From Acidobacteriaceae bacterium (lineage in GTDB: Bacteria > Acidobacteriota > Terriglobia > Terriglobales > Acidobacteriaceae): a DNA stretch of 5,913 bases. Position numbers and translations under genes: made by a program. Below, piece after piece: positions 1 to 5,709 of this stretch (its first letter is position 1; each line of letters opens with the position of its first letter). The stretch covers positions 1 through 5,913 of the forward strand of contig JASHTU010000389.1 in NCBI GenBank assembly GCA_030040395.1. The letters run 5' to 3'. Under the pieces are notes generated by a model that worked only from the letters and a program-made list of their open reading frames with translations, did no database searches and was not told the DNA's origin.

Positions 1-809
1 CTGTTGGGAATGGTGGAGGACTCGGGATTGATGGCGCGGATGGTCGAGTTCCAAAGATCGACGAGGCTCATGAGGCGCTGGCGGCGCCAGGCTGACCAGG
101 CTCGATAGGTGGGATCGTGAGGGTTGGTGGTGCGCGGCAGATCCAGGCCGGCAGCGGCGCGGAAGTTCTCGACGCAGTGAATGCAATAGCAGACGCCTTC
201 GCCATCCCAACGGTTATGAAACAGGCCGTCGGGACGATAGCGAGTCATGATTTCCTTGTGAACAGCGGTCATGAACTCGAAGTTGTAGGGGCCGTAGGCG
301 CAGGTGAGCCACATATTGGGTGAGGCCCAGTGGCGGCGGGGATGGCCCTCGGCGTCAACGGCGATCCAGTCAGGATGAGCGGCTTGGGTGTCATCCCAGG
401 TGGCGTGAGGATCGGTGCGGATGAGGAGCGACATGCCGAGCTTGCGGCATCCGGTGACAAGCTCGCCGAGGACATCGCGGTCGCCGAGCCAGGCGCTGCG
501 ATGGTGGAAGGGAATCTGGGTGGGATAGTAGGCGACGCAGCCGCCGCCGCTGATACAGGCGCCTTCAGAGCGCGTGCGCTTAAAGTAGTCGAGCCAGAAA
601 TGGGGATCGTAATAGAGAGGATCGTTTTCGACCAGGGTGAGCTGAAACCAACGCATCGGCTTTGTGGCCCAGGCGGGAACCTCGGATTGCGCGGGAGAAA
701 CGGCCTGGGGCCAGAGGCCGGATGGAGCGACGGCCGCGAGGGCGGCTCCGGAGCCAGCGGCGGCGGTGGATTGAAGGAACTCGCGGCGGGTGAGGGAAGT
801 CGGCGTCAT
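1..809 (-). CDS. Tat-exported hypothetical glycoside hydrolase (GHL6-like), C-terminus cut by window edge
   Basis: The minus-strand frame stays open from an ATG at 809 to the left edge, giving 269 residues with no stop, so only the N-terminal part is present. Residues 7-13 read TRREFLQ, a twin-arginine (Tat) motif. An Ala-rich stretch follows to about residue 30, so the protein is probably exported folded. The mature part looks like a (beta/alpha)8-barrel hydrolase: CISGGGC (85-91), a strand with LLIRTDPHA (128-136), and a later stretch with GLFHNRWDG (195-203) and CYCIHC (207-212). This resembles the hypothetical glycosyl hydrolase 6 (GHL6) and beta-galactosidase/fucosidase-like Tat proteins common in Acidobacteria and Planctomycetes; that family call comes from memory of the motifs. 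Substrate is unknown. The start is supported because the next in-frame Met, at residue 52, would remove the Tat signal. There is no Shine-Dalgarno sequence, and a TACAAT box lies six bases upstream. The gene lies 70 bp downstream of the phosphodiesterase gene on the same strand. Confidence 0.88.
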   Translation of the reverse strand, partial: MTPTSLTRREFLQSTAAAGSGAALAAVAPSGLWPQAVSPAQSEVPAWATKPMRWFQLTLVENDPLYYDPHFWLDYFKRTRSEGACISGGGCVAYYPTQIPFHHRSAWLGDRDVLGELVTGCRKLGMSLLIRTDPHATWDDTQAAHPDWIAVDAEGHPRRHWASPNMWLTCAYGPYNFEFMTAVHKEIMTRYRPDGLFHNRWDGEGVCYCIHCVENFRAAAGLDLPRTTNPHDPTYRAWSAWRRQRLMSLVDLWNSTIRAINPESSTIPN

Positions 810-815
810 GCGGGC

Positions 816-846
816 ATTGTAGCCGGGCGAAGGTGAGGCGCGGCAA
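816..846 (-). promoter_or_regulatory. Candidate promoter for the GHL6-like gene, possibly leaderless
   Basis: On the minus strand a TACAAT hexamer (821 to 816) matches the sigma-70 -10 consensus at five of six positions. A weak TTGCCG (846 to 841) lies 19 bp upstream as a -35 candidate. The A of the ATG at 809 is the seventh base after the -10 box, where transcription would be expected to begin. No purine-rich ribosome-binding site lies between, so the mRNA may be leaderless. This would give the gene its own promoter inside the 70-bp gap after the phosphodiesterase gene. The call rests on a short motif only. Confidence 0.35.
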
Positions 847-879
847 GGCGGAGAATGCGCGACGAGGCGGTTGGAGTGG

Positions 880-2352
880 TCACGGGGAGGTGTGGCAGAC
901 GCAGGCGCGATAGGAATTGGCGGTGAGGTTGGAGAGCGCGCAGGCGTATTGCGGCCAAAAAGCTTTGAGGGGAAGCGAGCGGTTGCCGACGAAGTAGTGG
1001 CGCAGGTAGGACTGGCTCGATGGGGTTTGCGCGGAAGGATCGGACGCGAAGCCGGCGATGAGGCGGGCGACGGATGCGGAGGTGAAGGCGGGCTCGTGGT
1101 AGGCGCGGTCGAAGTCGTACTCCTCGGTCCAGGTAGTGTGGACGCCGGTCAAGTTAGAGGCCGCAAAGACGGCATAGTCGGCAAGGATGGCGGAGGCGGG
1201 ATCGACGCGCGCGACGGTGAACGAGGGGTCGTTGCCGTCGACAGGGGAGATGGAGGGCACGAGCTTAACCGCGATCCCCTGCGGGCGGGCGGAGTTTTGG
1301 TTGTGGTTCTGGTCCGGTGGCAAGAGCCTGATTTCGTCCATGTGAGTGTGGGCGAAGAGGGCGAGGCGAATGACGTCGTTGAAGTCAGCGAGGGTTTCGG
1401 CGAGGGAATCCGAGGAGAGGAACACTTGCGGCTTTTCGCCGCCGCAGAGGTCAGGCATCTTGCGCACAGTGGAATAGGGATCAACGCCGGGCGGGATGTG
1501 GGCTATGAACCAGAGCTGCTCGTGGTTGCCGCGGGCATGGGCGAGCTGGGCACGGAGCCAGGCGATTTGGACGGCGGCCGGCGTGGGATCGGTTTTACCG
1601 GAGCAGGCGCGGTAACGAGAGGACATGAATAGATCGTCAAGGACGAGAATGCGCGTTTGGTGGAAAGGCGCTGGAAGAGACGCGCTGTAATCGCCGTCCG
1701 CAGCGAAATCGCGCTGGGCCGCGCGGCGCTCGGGTGCGGGAACGTCGGCGACGAACGATGGCGCGAGATCGGCGAGGAAGGCGCTGTGAGCGTCGAGTTG
1801 GTAATCGCCGCAAGCGGAGTCGTTGTTGCCGAGGGCGGGGAAGACGGGAACGCCGGGAAATGCTCCGCGCAGTTGGGCGAGAACGTATTGAATGGTTTTT
1901 TCGGCGAAGGCCTGGTAAGCGGCCGGGGCGGGGTGCGGAAACACGGCGGCGAACTTGCAAGAAAATTCGTGGGAGAGGAGATCGCCGCTGAGGGTGATGA
2001 GTTTCGCACGGGGCGCGTGAGCGTGCATGGCGCGGAGGCTGGATTCGAGAAGAGGGTAGGAAGTGTCCATACCGCGAGCGTGGCAGCCCTGCTGCAGGGA
2101 GGCGAAGCGCTGCGCGCGATCGGACGAAGGCGGCACGGCGAGAAGGGCGTTCCAAGCGGCGATGGGCGCGTCGGCCAGTTGCGGGGTCTTGGCGGGATCC
2201 CAGAAGGGCTCGAAGTGGATGTCGCTGACGAGGAGCGCAGAGACGGGCGCGGATTGGGCGGCGCGCGGCTGGGCAGCGGCGCGAAGAGTGAAGCAACAAA
2301 CGAAGAAGCAGGCTGCGCCGACGGCGAGCAGGGCGGTGAATTTCCGAAACAC
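880..2352 (-). CDS. Secreted calcineurin-like phosphodiesterase, acid sphingomyelinase/polyphosphatase type
   Basis: A 490-residue exported metallophosphoesterase. In this numbering the dinuclear metal motifs occur in order: DIH (44-46), GD (123-124), GNND (175-178), FIAHIPPG (282-289, His285) and FAHTHMDE (333-340, His335 and His337). The spacing and the long C-terminal domain, ending in Cys-rich YRACVCH, resemble acid sphingomyelinase-like and Ppn1-type endopolyphosphatase enzymes, which hydrolyse phosphoesters outside the cytoplasm. The substrate cannot be read from sequence. The frame stays open upstream to an ATG at 2499, but GTG at 2352 is preferred: GGAG sits 7 nt upstream, and translation from there begins directly with a signal peptide (positive VFRK, hydrophobic core, AAAQ cleavage region near 25-28). 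The longer start would add 49 residues and overlap the divergent gene's start. Unusual: the usual catalytic His of GNH(D/E) is Asn, and the usual GH of GHxH is AH. The GHL6-like gene lies 70 bp downstream on the same strand, and the GH27 gene is divergent. Confidence 0.92.
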   Translation of the reverse strand: MFRKFTALLAVGAACFFVCCFTLRAAAQPRAAQSAPVSALLVSDIHFEPFWDPAKTPQLADAPIAAWNALLAVPPSSDRAQRFASLQQGCHARGMDTSYPLLESSLRAMHAHAPRAKLITLSGDLLSHEFSCKFAAVFPHPAPAAYQAFAEKTIQYVLAQLRGAFPGVPVFPALGNNDSACGDYQLDAHSAFLADLAPSFVADVPAPERRAAQRDFAADGDYSASLPAPFHQTRILVLDDLFMSSRYRACSGKTDPTPAAVQIAWLRAQLAHARGNHEQLWFIAHIPPGVDPYSTVRKMPDLCGGEKPQVFLSSDSLAETLADFNDVIRLALFAHTHMDEIRLLPPDQNHNQNSARPQGIAVKLVPSISPVDGNDPSFTVARVDPASAILADYAVFAASNLTGVHTTWTEEYDFDRAYHEPAFTSASVARLIAGFASDPSAQTPSSQSYLRHYFVGNRSLPLKAFWPQYACALSNLTANSYRACVCHTSP

Positions 2353-2359
2353 TTCGGTT

Positions 2360-2363
2360 CTCC
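2360..2363 (-). promoter_or_regulatory. Ribosome-binding site that decides the GTG start of the phosphodiesterase
   Basis: The minus strand reads GGAG at 2363 to 2360, seven bases before the GTG at 2352. No comparable site precedes the distant upstream ATG at 2499. Together with the signal peptide that begins at the GTG, this favours the 490-residue protein over a 539-residue version. Confidence 0.6.
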
Positions 2364-2369
2364 GAGAGA

Positions 2370-2386
2370 GCGGATGGGAAATCCGC
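2370..2386. promoter_or_regulatory. Perfect 6-5-6 inverted repeat in the divergent promoter region
   Basis: GCGGAT (2370-2375) and ATCCGC (2381-2386) form a perfect 6-bp inverted repeat around a 5-bp spacer. It lies just upstream of the phosphodiesterase ribosome-binding site. It could be a transcription-factor operator or an mRNA hairpin next to the ribosome-binding site; the sequence does not separate these. The rest of the 145-bp divergent region holds AT-rich spots (the palindrome GATATATC at 2395-2402, and TATATT on the minus strand at 2425 to 2420). These are possible -10 boxes for the phosphodiesterase, but no good -35 partner was found. Confidence 0.35.
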
Positions 2387-2481
2387 AAGGTGAGGATATA
2401 TCGCGAGGCGCCGAGAAGAAATATAGCGACGCAAATCGGATTGGGAAGTGTTGACAAAGAGAGCGGCGCACGGCTCAGGTG

Positions 2482-2490
2482 TGGTATACG
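2482..2490 (+). promoter_or_regulatory. Candidate extended -10 for the GH27 gene, possibly leaderless
   Basis: TGG followed by TATACG (2485-2490) resembles an extended -10 element (TGn plus TATAAT, four of six matches). The ATG at 2498 is the eighth base after it, close to the expected transcription start. AGGTG (2477-2481) is 16 nt from the ATG, too far to act as a normal ribosome-binding site. A perfect TTGACA at 2451-2456 is 28 bp upstream of this box, too far to serve as its -35. Confidence 0.3.
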
Positions 2491-2497
2491 TCTTGCC

Positions 2498-3886
2498 ATG
2501 TCAGGTTACAGATGGTTTTCGGTTGCTTTTCCTGCCGTCATGGCACTTGCTGCAAATCCGGTCGGCGCGCAGACGCTCGCGCCTACGCCGCCGATGGGCT
2601 GGAACAGCTGGGATGCCTACGGTTTCACCATCGATGAGGAGCAATTCAAGGCCAACGCCACGGTGCTGGCGGCGATGAAGCAGTTTGGCTGGCAGTATGC
2701 GGTGATTGACGAGGGGTGGTACATGCAGAACCCCTCGGGCCGCAATCTGGCGGAGCGGAAGTACAAGATGGACGGAAACGGGCTGCTGCTACCCGACCCG
2801 GCGCGCTATCCGTCGTCGGTGAACGGAGAAGGATTCAAGCCGCTGGCGGACTGGGTTCACGCGCAGGGGCTCGAGTTTGGGATTCATATATTGCGGGGAA
2901 TTCCGCGGGAGGCGGCAGCGGCGAATCTGCCGATTGCGGGGACGAGCTTTCACGCCGCGGATGCGGCGGACACGAGTTCGCCCTGCCCGTGGGACGACGG
3001 CAACTGGGGTGTGAAAGACGATGCGGCGGGACAGGCGTATTACGACTCGATGTTGAAGCTGTACGCGGGGTGGGGCCTGGATTTTATCAAGGTGGATTGC
3101 ATCGCCGACCGGCCCTACCGGCCTACCGAGATCCGGCAGATTGCCGAAGCGATCCGGAAGACGGGGCGGCCAATCGTGCTCAGCCTGTCACCGGGACCGA
3201 CAGCGCCGGAACACGCGGCCGAAGTGGGCCAATACGCACAGATGTGGCGCATCTCTGACGATCATTGGGACGGATGGACGTTCGAGCATAAGCCGGGACA
3301 GGGGGATTTCCCGTCGGGCCTACGGAACGCGTTCGACTTGCTGGCCAAGTGGTTCACGTACACGGAGCCGGGCAACTGGCCCGACGCCGACATGCTTCCG
3401 GAGGGTTACCTGGGGCCGCATCCGGGCTGGGGCGAGGCGCGGCAGACACGGGAAACGCCGGACGAGCAAAAGACTGAATTCGCGCTCTGGGCAATTTCCC
3501 GCTCACCGCTGATCATGGGCGCAAACCTAACGCGGCTGGACCCGGTGACGCGGTCGCTCATGACCAACCAGGATCTGTTGTTTATGAACCAAAACGCGAC
3601 TTACAGCCGGCCGGTGAATACGGGCGCGTTGGGGCCCGGCTTTGAGAACGCGCGGGTGTGGCGGGCGACGATCAACCAGGCCGGCGAGCGGGGCTACGCG
3701 GAGTACTTCGGCTTTTTCAATCTCGACGACAAGCCGGTGACGCTGCGCACAACGTGGAAGGAACTGGGGCTGGACGGCGAAAAACACACGGCGCAGAGCG
3801 CTTGGGACGATTCGATGACCAAGGAGTCGAAAGAGATCAGCGTGACGCTGCCGGCGCACGGGAGCGCCGTGTATCAGGTGCGGTGA
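2498..3886 (+). CDS. Secreted GH27 alpha-galactosidase-like glycoside hydrolase
   Basis: A 462-residue retaining glycosidase of the clan GH-D type, expected to release terminal alpha-galactose (or a related sugar) outside the cytoplasm. A Sec signal peptide covers about residues 1-25 (YRW, hydrophobic core, GAQ). The catalytic barrel starts with PPMGWNSWDAYG (31-42), followed by VIDEGWY (69-75) in the sugar-binding position. The predicted nucleophile is Asp200 in FIKVDC (196-201) and the acid/base is Asp255 in WRISDDHWD (250-258). TEPGNWPDADML (289-300) and SRSPLIMGANL (334-344) are typical GH27 signatures. A C-terminal beta-sandwich, about 385-462, ends in GSAVYQVR. Length fits the family. 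The usual acidic pair DD that contacts galactose reads DE here (71-72), so substrate preference is less certain. The frame runs open 145 codons upstream of the ATG at 2498, but that stretch is antisense to the phosphodiesterase, and the signal peptide fixes the start. The gene is transcribed away from the phosphodiesterase and GHL6-like genes. Confidence 0.95.
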   Translation: MSGYRWFSVAFPAVMALAANPVGAQTLAPTPPMGWNSWDAYGFTIDEEQFKANATVLAAMKQFGWQYAVIDEGWYMQNPSGRNLAERKYKMDGNGLLLPDPARYPSSVNGEGFKPLADWVHAQGLEFGIHILRGIPREAAAANLPIAGTSFHAADAADTSSPCPWDDGNWGVKDDAAGQAYYDSMLKLYAGWGLDFIKVDCIADRPYRPTEIRQIAEAIRKTGRPIVLSLSPGPTAPEHAAEVGQYAQMWRISDDHWDGWTFEHKPGQGDFPSGLRNAFDLLAKWFTYTEPGNWPDADMLPEGYLGPHPGWGEARQTRETPDEQKTEFALWAISRSPLIMGANLTRLDPVTRSLMTNQDLLFMNQNATYSRPVNTGALGPGFENARVWRATINQAGERGYAEYFGFFNLDDKPVTLRTTWKELGLDGEKHTAQSAWDDSMTKESKEISVTLPAHGSAVYQVR

Positions 3887-3911
3887 GCGCAAATGGGGCA
3901 ATCCCAGGGAC

Positions 3912-3949
3912 GGTTATGAGTTTTCGCACCGGGGCGAAAGTCCATAACC
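3912..3949. terminator. Strong stem-loop after the GH27 gene, possible terminator
   Basis: GGTTATG (3912-3918) pairs with CATAACC (3943-3949). TTTCGC (3922-3927) pairs with GCGAAA (3934-3939) around the six-base loop ACCGGG. The three bases between the two helices on each side give two G-U wobbles and one mismatch, so the whole forms a nearly continuous 16-position stem. It begins 26 bases after the GH27 stop and ends 74 bases before the proline dehydrogenase start. No T-run follows, so it is not a classical intrinsic terminator. It could instead be a 3' stabilising hairpin or a dispersed repeat. Confidence 0.45.
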
Positions 3950-4023
3950 CGCGCCGAGTGTGCGACACTGGAATGTCCAGAGCTTGAGGGTTTTCGTCCG
4001 GGGCTCTGCGGCAGGATCGGCCA

Positions 4024-4947
4024 ATGGACGTTCTTCGTTCCGCCTTTATTACCCTCTCCCACAATCAAGGCCTGCGTCGCTTTTGCGAGCACTCCCGCGT
4101 GGGCGTGCGTATCAGTTCGCGGTTTGTGGCCGGCCTCACGCTGGAAGACGCACTGCGCGCGGCCGAATCGGTAAATCGCCAGGGGATGGCGGTGACGCTC
4201 GATTCGCTGGGCGAAAGCGTGACCTCAGAAAGCGAGGCGCATCGGGCGGCGGAGGTCTACCACCGACTTCTGGACGCCATTGCGGCGCGCAAATTGGACG
4301 CCAACATCAGCGTGAAGCTGACGCAGATGGGGCTGGAACAATCCGCGGAGATGGCCGAGAGCATTGCGGGCAGCGTCACGCGTCACGCGAGCGCGGTGGG
4401 AAATTTTGTGCGCATCGACATGGAAGAGTCGCGATTGACGCAGGTGACGCTGGATGTTGTGCGGCGGCTGCACGCCTGCGCCGATTTGCGGGAATCGATT
4501 GGCGTAGTGATCCAGGCCTATCTTTACCGCTCGCAGGCGGACATTGAGCAACTGCTGGCTGACGGGATCCGGGTGCGGCTATGCAAGGGAGCGTACAAGG
4601 AGCCGGCTGAGGTGGCTTTTCCACACAAGGAGCAAGTGGACAAGAATTTCATCCTGTTGAGCAAAATGCTGCTGAACTCACCGTTTCATCACGCGCTGGC
4701 GACGCACGATGAAGCCATGATCGACGGAGCGAAGGAGTTTGCCAGGAAGCATGGAGTGGCGGCGGACCGGTTCGAGTTCCAGATGTTGTACGGAGTGCGC
4801 CGCGATTTACAGCGGAAACTGGTGCGCGACGGCTACCGGGTGCGCGTGTATGTGCCATTTGGCAGCGAGTGGTATCCGTACTTTATGCGGCGCCTGGCGG
4901 AACGGCCGGCCAATGTGCTTTTCCTGGCCAGGAATTTCTTCCGTTGA
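4024..4947 (+). CDS. Proline dehydrogenase, stand-alone (monofunctional)
   Basis: A 307-residue flavoenzyme that oxidises L-proline to pyrroline-5-carboxylate, the first step of proline use, passing electrons to the respiratory chain at the membrane face. The length matches monofunctional bacterial PRODH rather than the fused PutA. Conserved blocks appear in order: ISVKLTQMGL (95-104, Lys98), RIDMEES (130-136, Asp132), VIQAYLYRS (162-170), RLCKGAYKEP (185-194), ATHDEAMI (226-233), FEFQMLYG (250-257) and YFMRRLAERPAN (286-297). The last contains the Arg289-Arg290 pair that binds the proline carboxylate, and Glu293. All residues I expect for activity are present. The ATG at 4024 has AGGA at 4013-4016, seven bases upstream. 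No pyrroline-5-carboxylate dehydrogenase gene is in the window, so the second step must be encoded elsewhere. The gene converges with the zinc-ribbon gene, with 17 bp between their ends. Confidence 0.96.
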   Translation: MDVLRSAFITLSHNQGLRRFCEHSRVGVRISSRFVAGLTLEDALRAAESVNRQGMAVTLDSLGESVTSESEAHRAAEVYHRLLDAIAARKLDANISVKLTQMGLEQSAEMAESIAGSVTRHASAVGNFVRIDMEESRLTQVTLDVVRRLHACADLRESIGVVIQAYLYRSQADIEQLLADGIRVRLCKGAYKEPAEVAFPHKEQVDKNFILLSKMLLNSPFHHALATHDEAMIDGAKEFARKHGVAADRFEFQMLYGVRRDLQRKLVRDGYRVRVYVPFGSEWYPYFMRRLAERPANVLFLARNFFR

Positions 4948-4964
4948 GGGAAAGAGGCGGCGGC

Positions 4965-5222
4965 TCAGCCGGCGTAATCCTGGCGCCTCGGAGACGGGCG
5001 GCGATACCGTTTCCTCAGGAAAAACTTCGCCCTGCAATGGCTGCAGCGCCAAGGGAAATAGCCGAAGAGCGAATAAATATGTTTTTCGAAAAAGCTCCTC
5101 CGTTCCGCGCGGCGAGGCCGGTCGCTCCCGCATAGCGGACACAGAAAAGACTCTTTTGCCGCGGCTTTTTCGACGAATCCTTGTTTGGCCGTTTGCGATC
5201 CCTCTCCCATGGATACCTTCAT
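4965..5222 (-). CDS. Small zinc-ribbon protein of unknown function
   Basis: An 85-residue protein with two Cys pairs, CPLC (28-31) and CSHC (60-63), spaced as in a zinc ribbon. Around them are CGSDRP, RRSFFEKHIYSLFG and WRC, then the basic tail KFFLRKR. I recall similar small proteins in Acidobacteria with a CPxCGS, a spacer containing RS, then a P-(Y/F/W)-RCxxC-(K/R)-F pattern, so it is probably a real conserved gene. No function is known to me; DNA, RNA or protein binding are all possible. Two starts compete. The ATG at 5222 has GGAG only 2 nt upstream. The ATG at 5210, giving 81 residues, has AAGG at a better 5 nt. Both lie well before the ribbon. The stop codon sits in the loop of a small inverted repeat (CGGC-TCA-GCCG, 4961-4971). 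The gene converges with proline dehydrogenase. Its upstream region is the repeat-rich gap before hemH. Confidence 0.72.
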   Translation of the reverse strand: MKVSMGEGSQTAKQGFVEKAAAKESFLCPLCGSDRPRRAERRSFFEKHIYSLFGYFPWRCSHCRAKFFLRKRYRRPSPRRQDYAG

Positions 5223-5310
5223 ATCTCCCTGGACCCCCGAGCTAAAACTCGCTCAAACCGAAGCGTTAAAGCAGATCAATTAGGGCATTTGTCGTAATGA
5301 TGTCGAGGGA

Positions 5311-5564
5311 AAACCCCCTTAGGGGCTAAAGCCCATCTCGCAGTGCGGCGTTCACGGCGCGGCTAAACCCCGCCCTTTCAAAGCCAATCTAGTACTACAG
5401 TTGAAGTTGTATCCTGGGTCAGAAAAAGCCAACGGTCCGAGCCAGAAGGCCCTTCAATCCGCGCTTTTTCCGAAGGCTGAAGCCCTCGGCTCCAGGGTTC
5501 GTCGATTTACAGCTGCAATACCAGACAGACTGGAGAAATGCTTTAAGCCGGAGGGCTTTGAAGG
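5311..5564. repeat. Block of REP-like palindromic repeats sharing a GGCTRAA-CCC core
   Basis: Three near-identical cores lie in the same orientation: GGCTAAAGCCC (5324-5334), GGCTAAACCCC (5361-5371) and GGCTGAAGCCC (5475-5485). Each is embedded in inverted repeats: CCCCT-T-AGGGG (5315-5325) overlapping GGGCT-AA-AGCCC (5323-5334); GCGG/CCGC (5359-5362 and 5370-5373); AGCC-CTC-GGCT (5481-5491). A related stem, AAGCC-GGAG-GGCTT, lies at 5545-5558. The overlapping arms allow alternative pairings. This looks like a composite of dispersed extragenic palindromes, and similar GGCTTTAGCCCC-type repeats are, from memory, frequent between genes in Terriglobia. The outer boundaries are not defined by this sequence alone. 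Confidence 0.6.
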
Positions 5565-5637
5565 TATTGAGAACCCAAGCCCCGCGGGAAGTAGTTCTTA
5601 TCATCCTATCGAACAAAAACGGCGGGGCAAGAGAAAA

Positions 5638-5673
5638 ATATCTGCGGAAATCTGCCAGGAGAGAAATCTGCCG
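5638..5673. repeat. Three short ATCTGC direct repeats
   Basis: ATATCTGCGG (5638-5647), AAATCTGCCA (5648-5657) and AAATCTGCCG (5664-5673) are three related ten-base units. The first two are adjacent and the third follows after six bases. GAAATCTGCC is repeated exactly at 5647-5656 and 5663-5672. They lie about 50 bases past the hemH stop on its downstream side. They may be another part of the dispersed repeat or chance duplication. Confidence 0.4.
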
Positions 5674-5697
5674 ACGATTAGCCGCAGGGAAGTTGAG

Positions 5698-5709
5698 CCC
5701 GGCGCCGGG
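5698..5709. repeat. 12-bp perfect GC palindrome just downstream of hemH
   Basis: CCCGGCGCCGGG is a perfect palindrome twelve bases past the hemH stop. With a minimal loop only a four-base stem could form and no T-run follows, so it is a weak terminator candidate. Confidence 0.35.

Noticed and set aside
330..836. Plus-strand 168-codon open frame opposite the GHL6-like gene
   Set aside because: The minus strand carries a Tat signal and barrel motifs in one continuous frame to the edge; the plus frame is Gly/Ala-rich without motifs.
871..1632. Plus-strand open frame of 253 codons opposite the phosphodiesterase
   Set aside because: Gly/Val-rich shadow frame in high-GC DNA; the opposite strand carries clear metallophosphoesterase motifs.
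1657..2454. Plus- and minus-strand 265-codon open frames over the phosphodiesterase
   Set aside because: Both are shadows of the phosphodiesterase: compositionally biased, without motifs, and incompatible with the conserved frame.
2451..2456. Perfect TTGACA as -35 for the GH27 gene
   Set aside because: At 16-18 bp spacing the sequence is CTCAGG-like with no -10 match; the only good box is 28 bp away.
2063..2497. In-frame open extension of 145 codons upstream of the GH27 ATG
   Set aside because: It is antisense to the phosphodiesterase, shows Arg/Ala-rich low-information sequence, and would bury the signal peptide that begins at 2498.
3960..4547. Plus-strand 195-codon frame overlapping the start of proline dehydrogenase
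   Set aside because: Out of frame with the clear proline dehydrogenase motifs; Arg/Gly/Ala-rich composition typical of a shadow.
5419..5616. Minus-strand 65-codon open frame in the hemH-side gap
   Set aside because: It runs through the palindromic repeats, has no ribosome-binding site or family motif, and is best explained as repeat-derived.
5311..5673. Possible CRISPR array or attachment site
   Set aside because: Units are short, unevenly spaced and palindromic; there are no regular spacers, cas genes, integrase or tRNA nearby.
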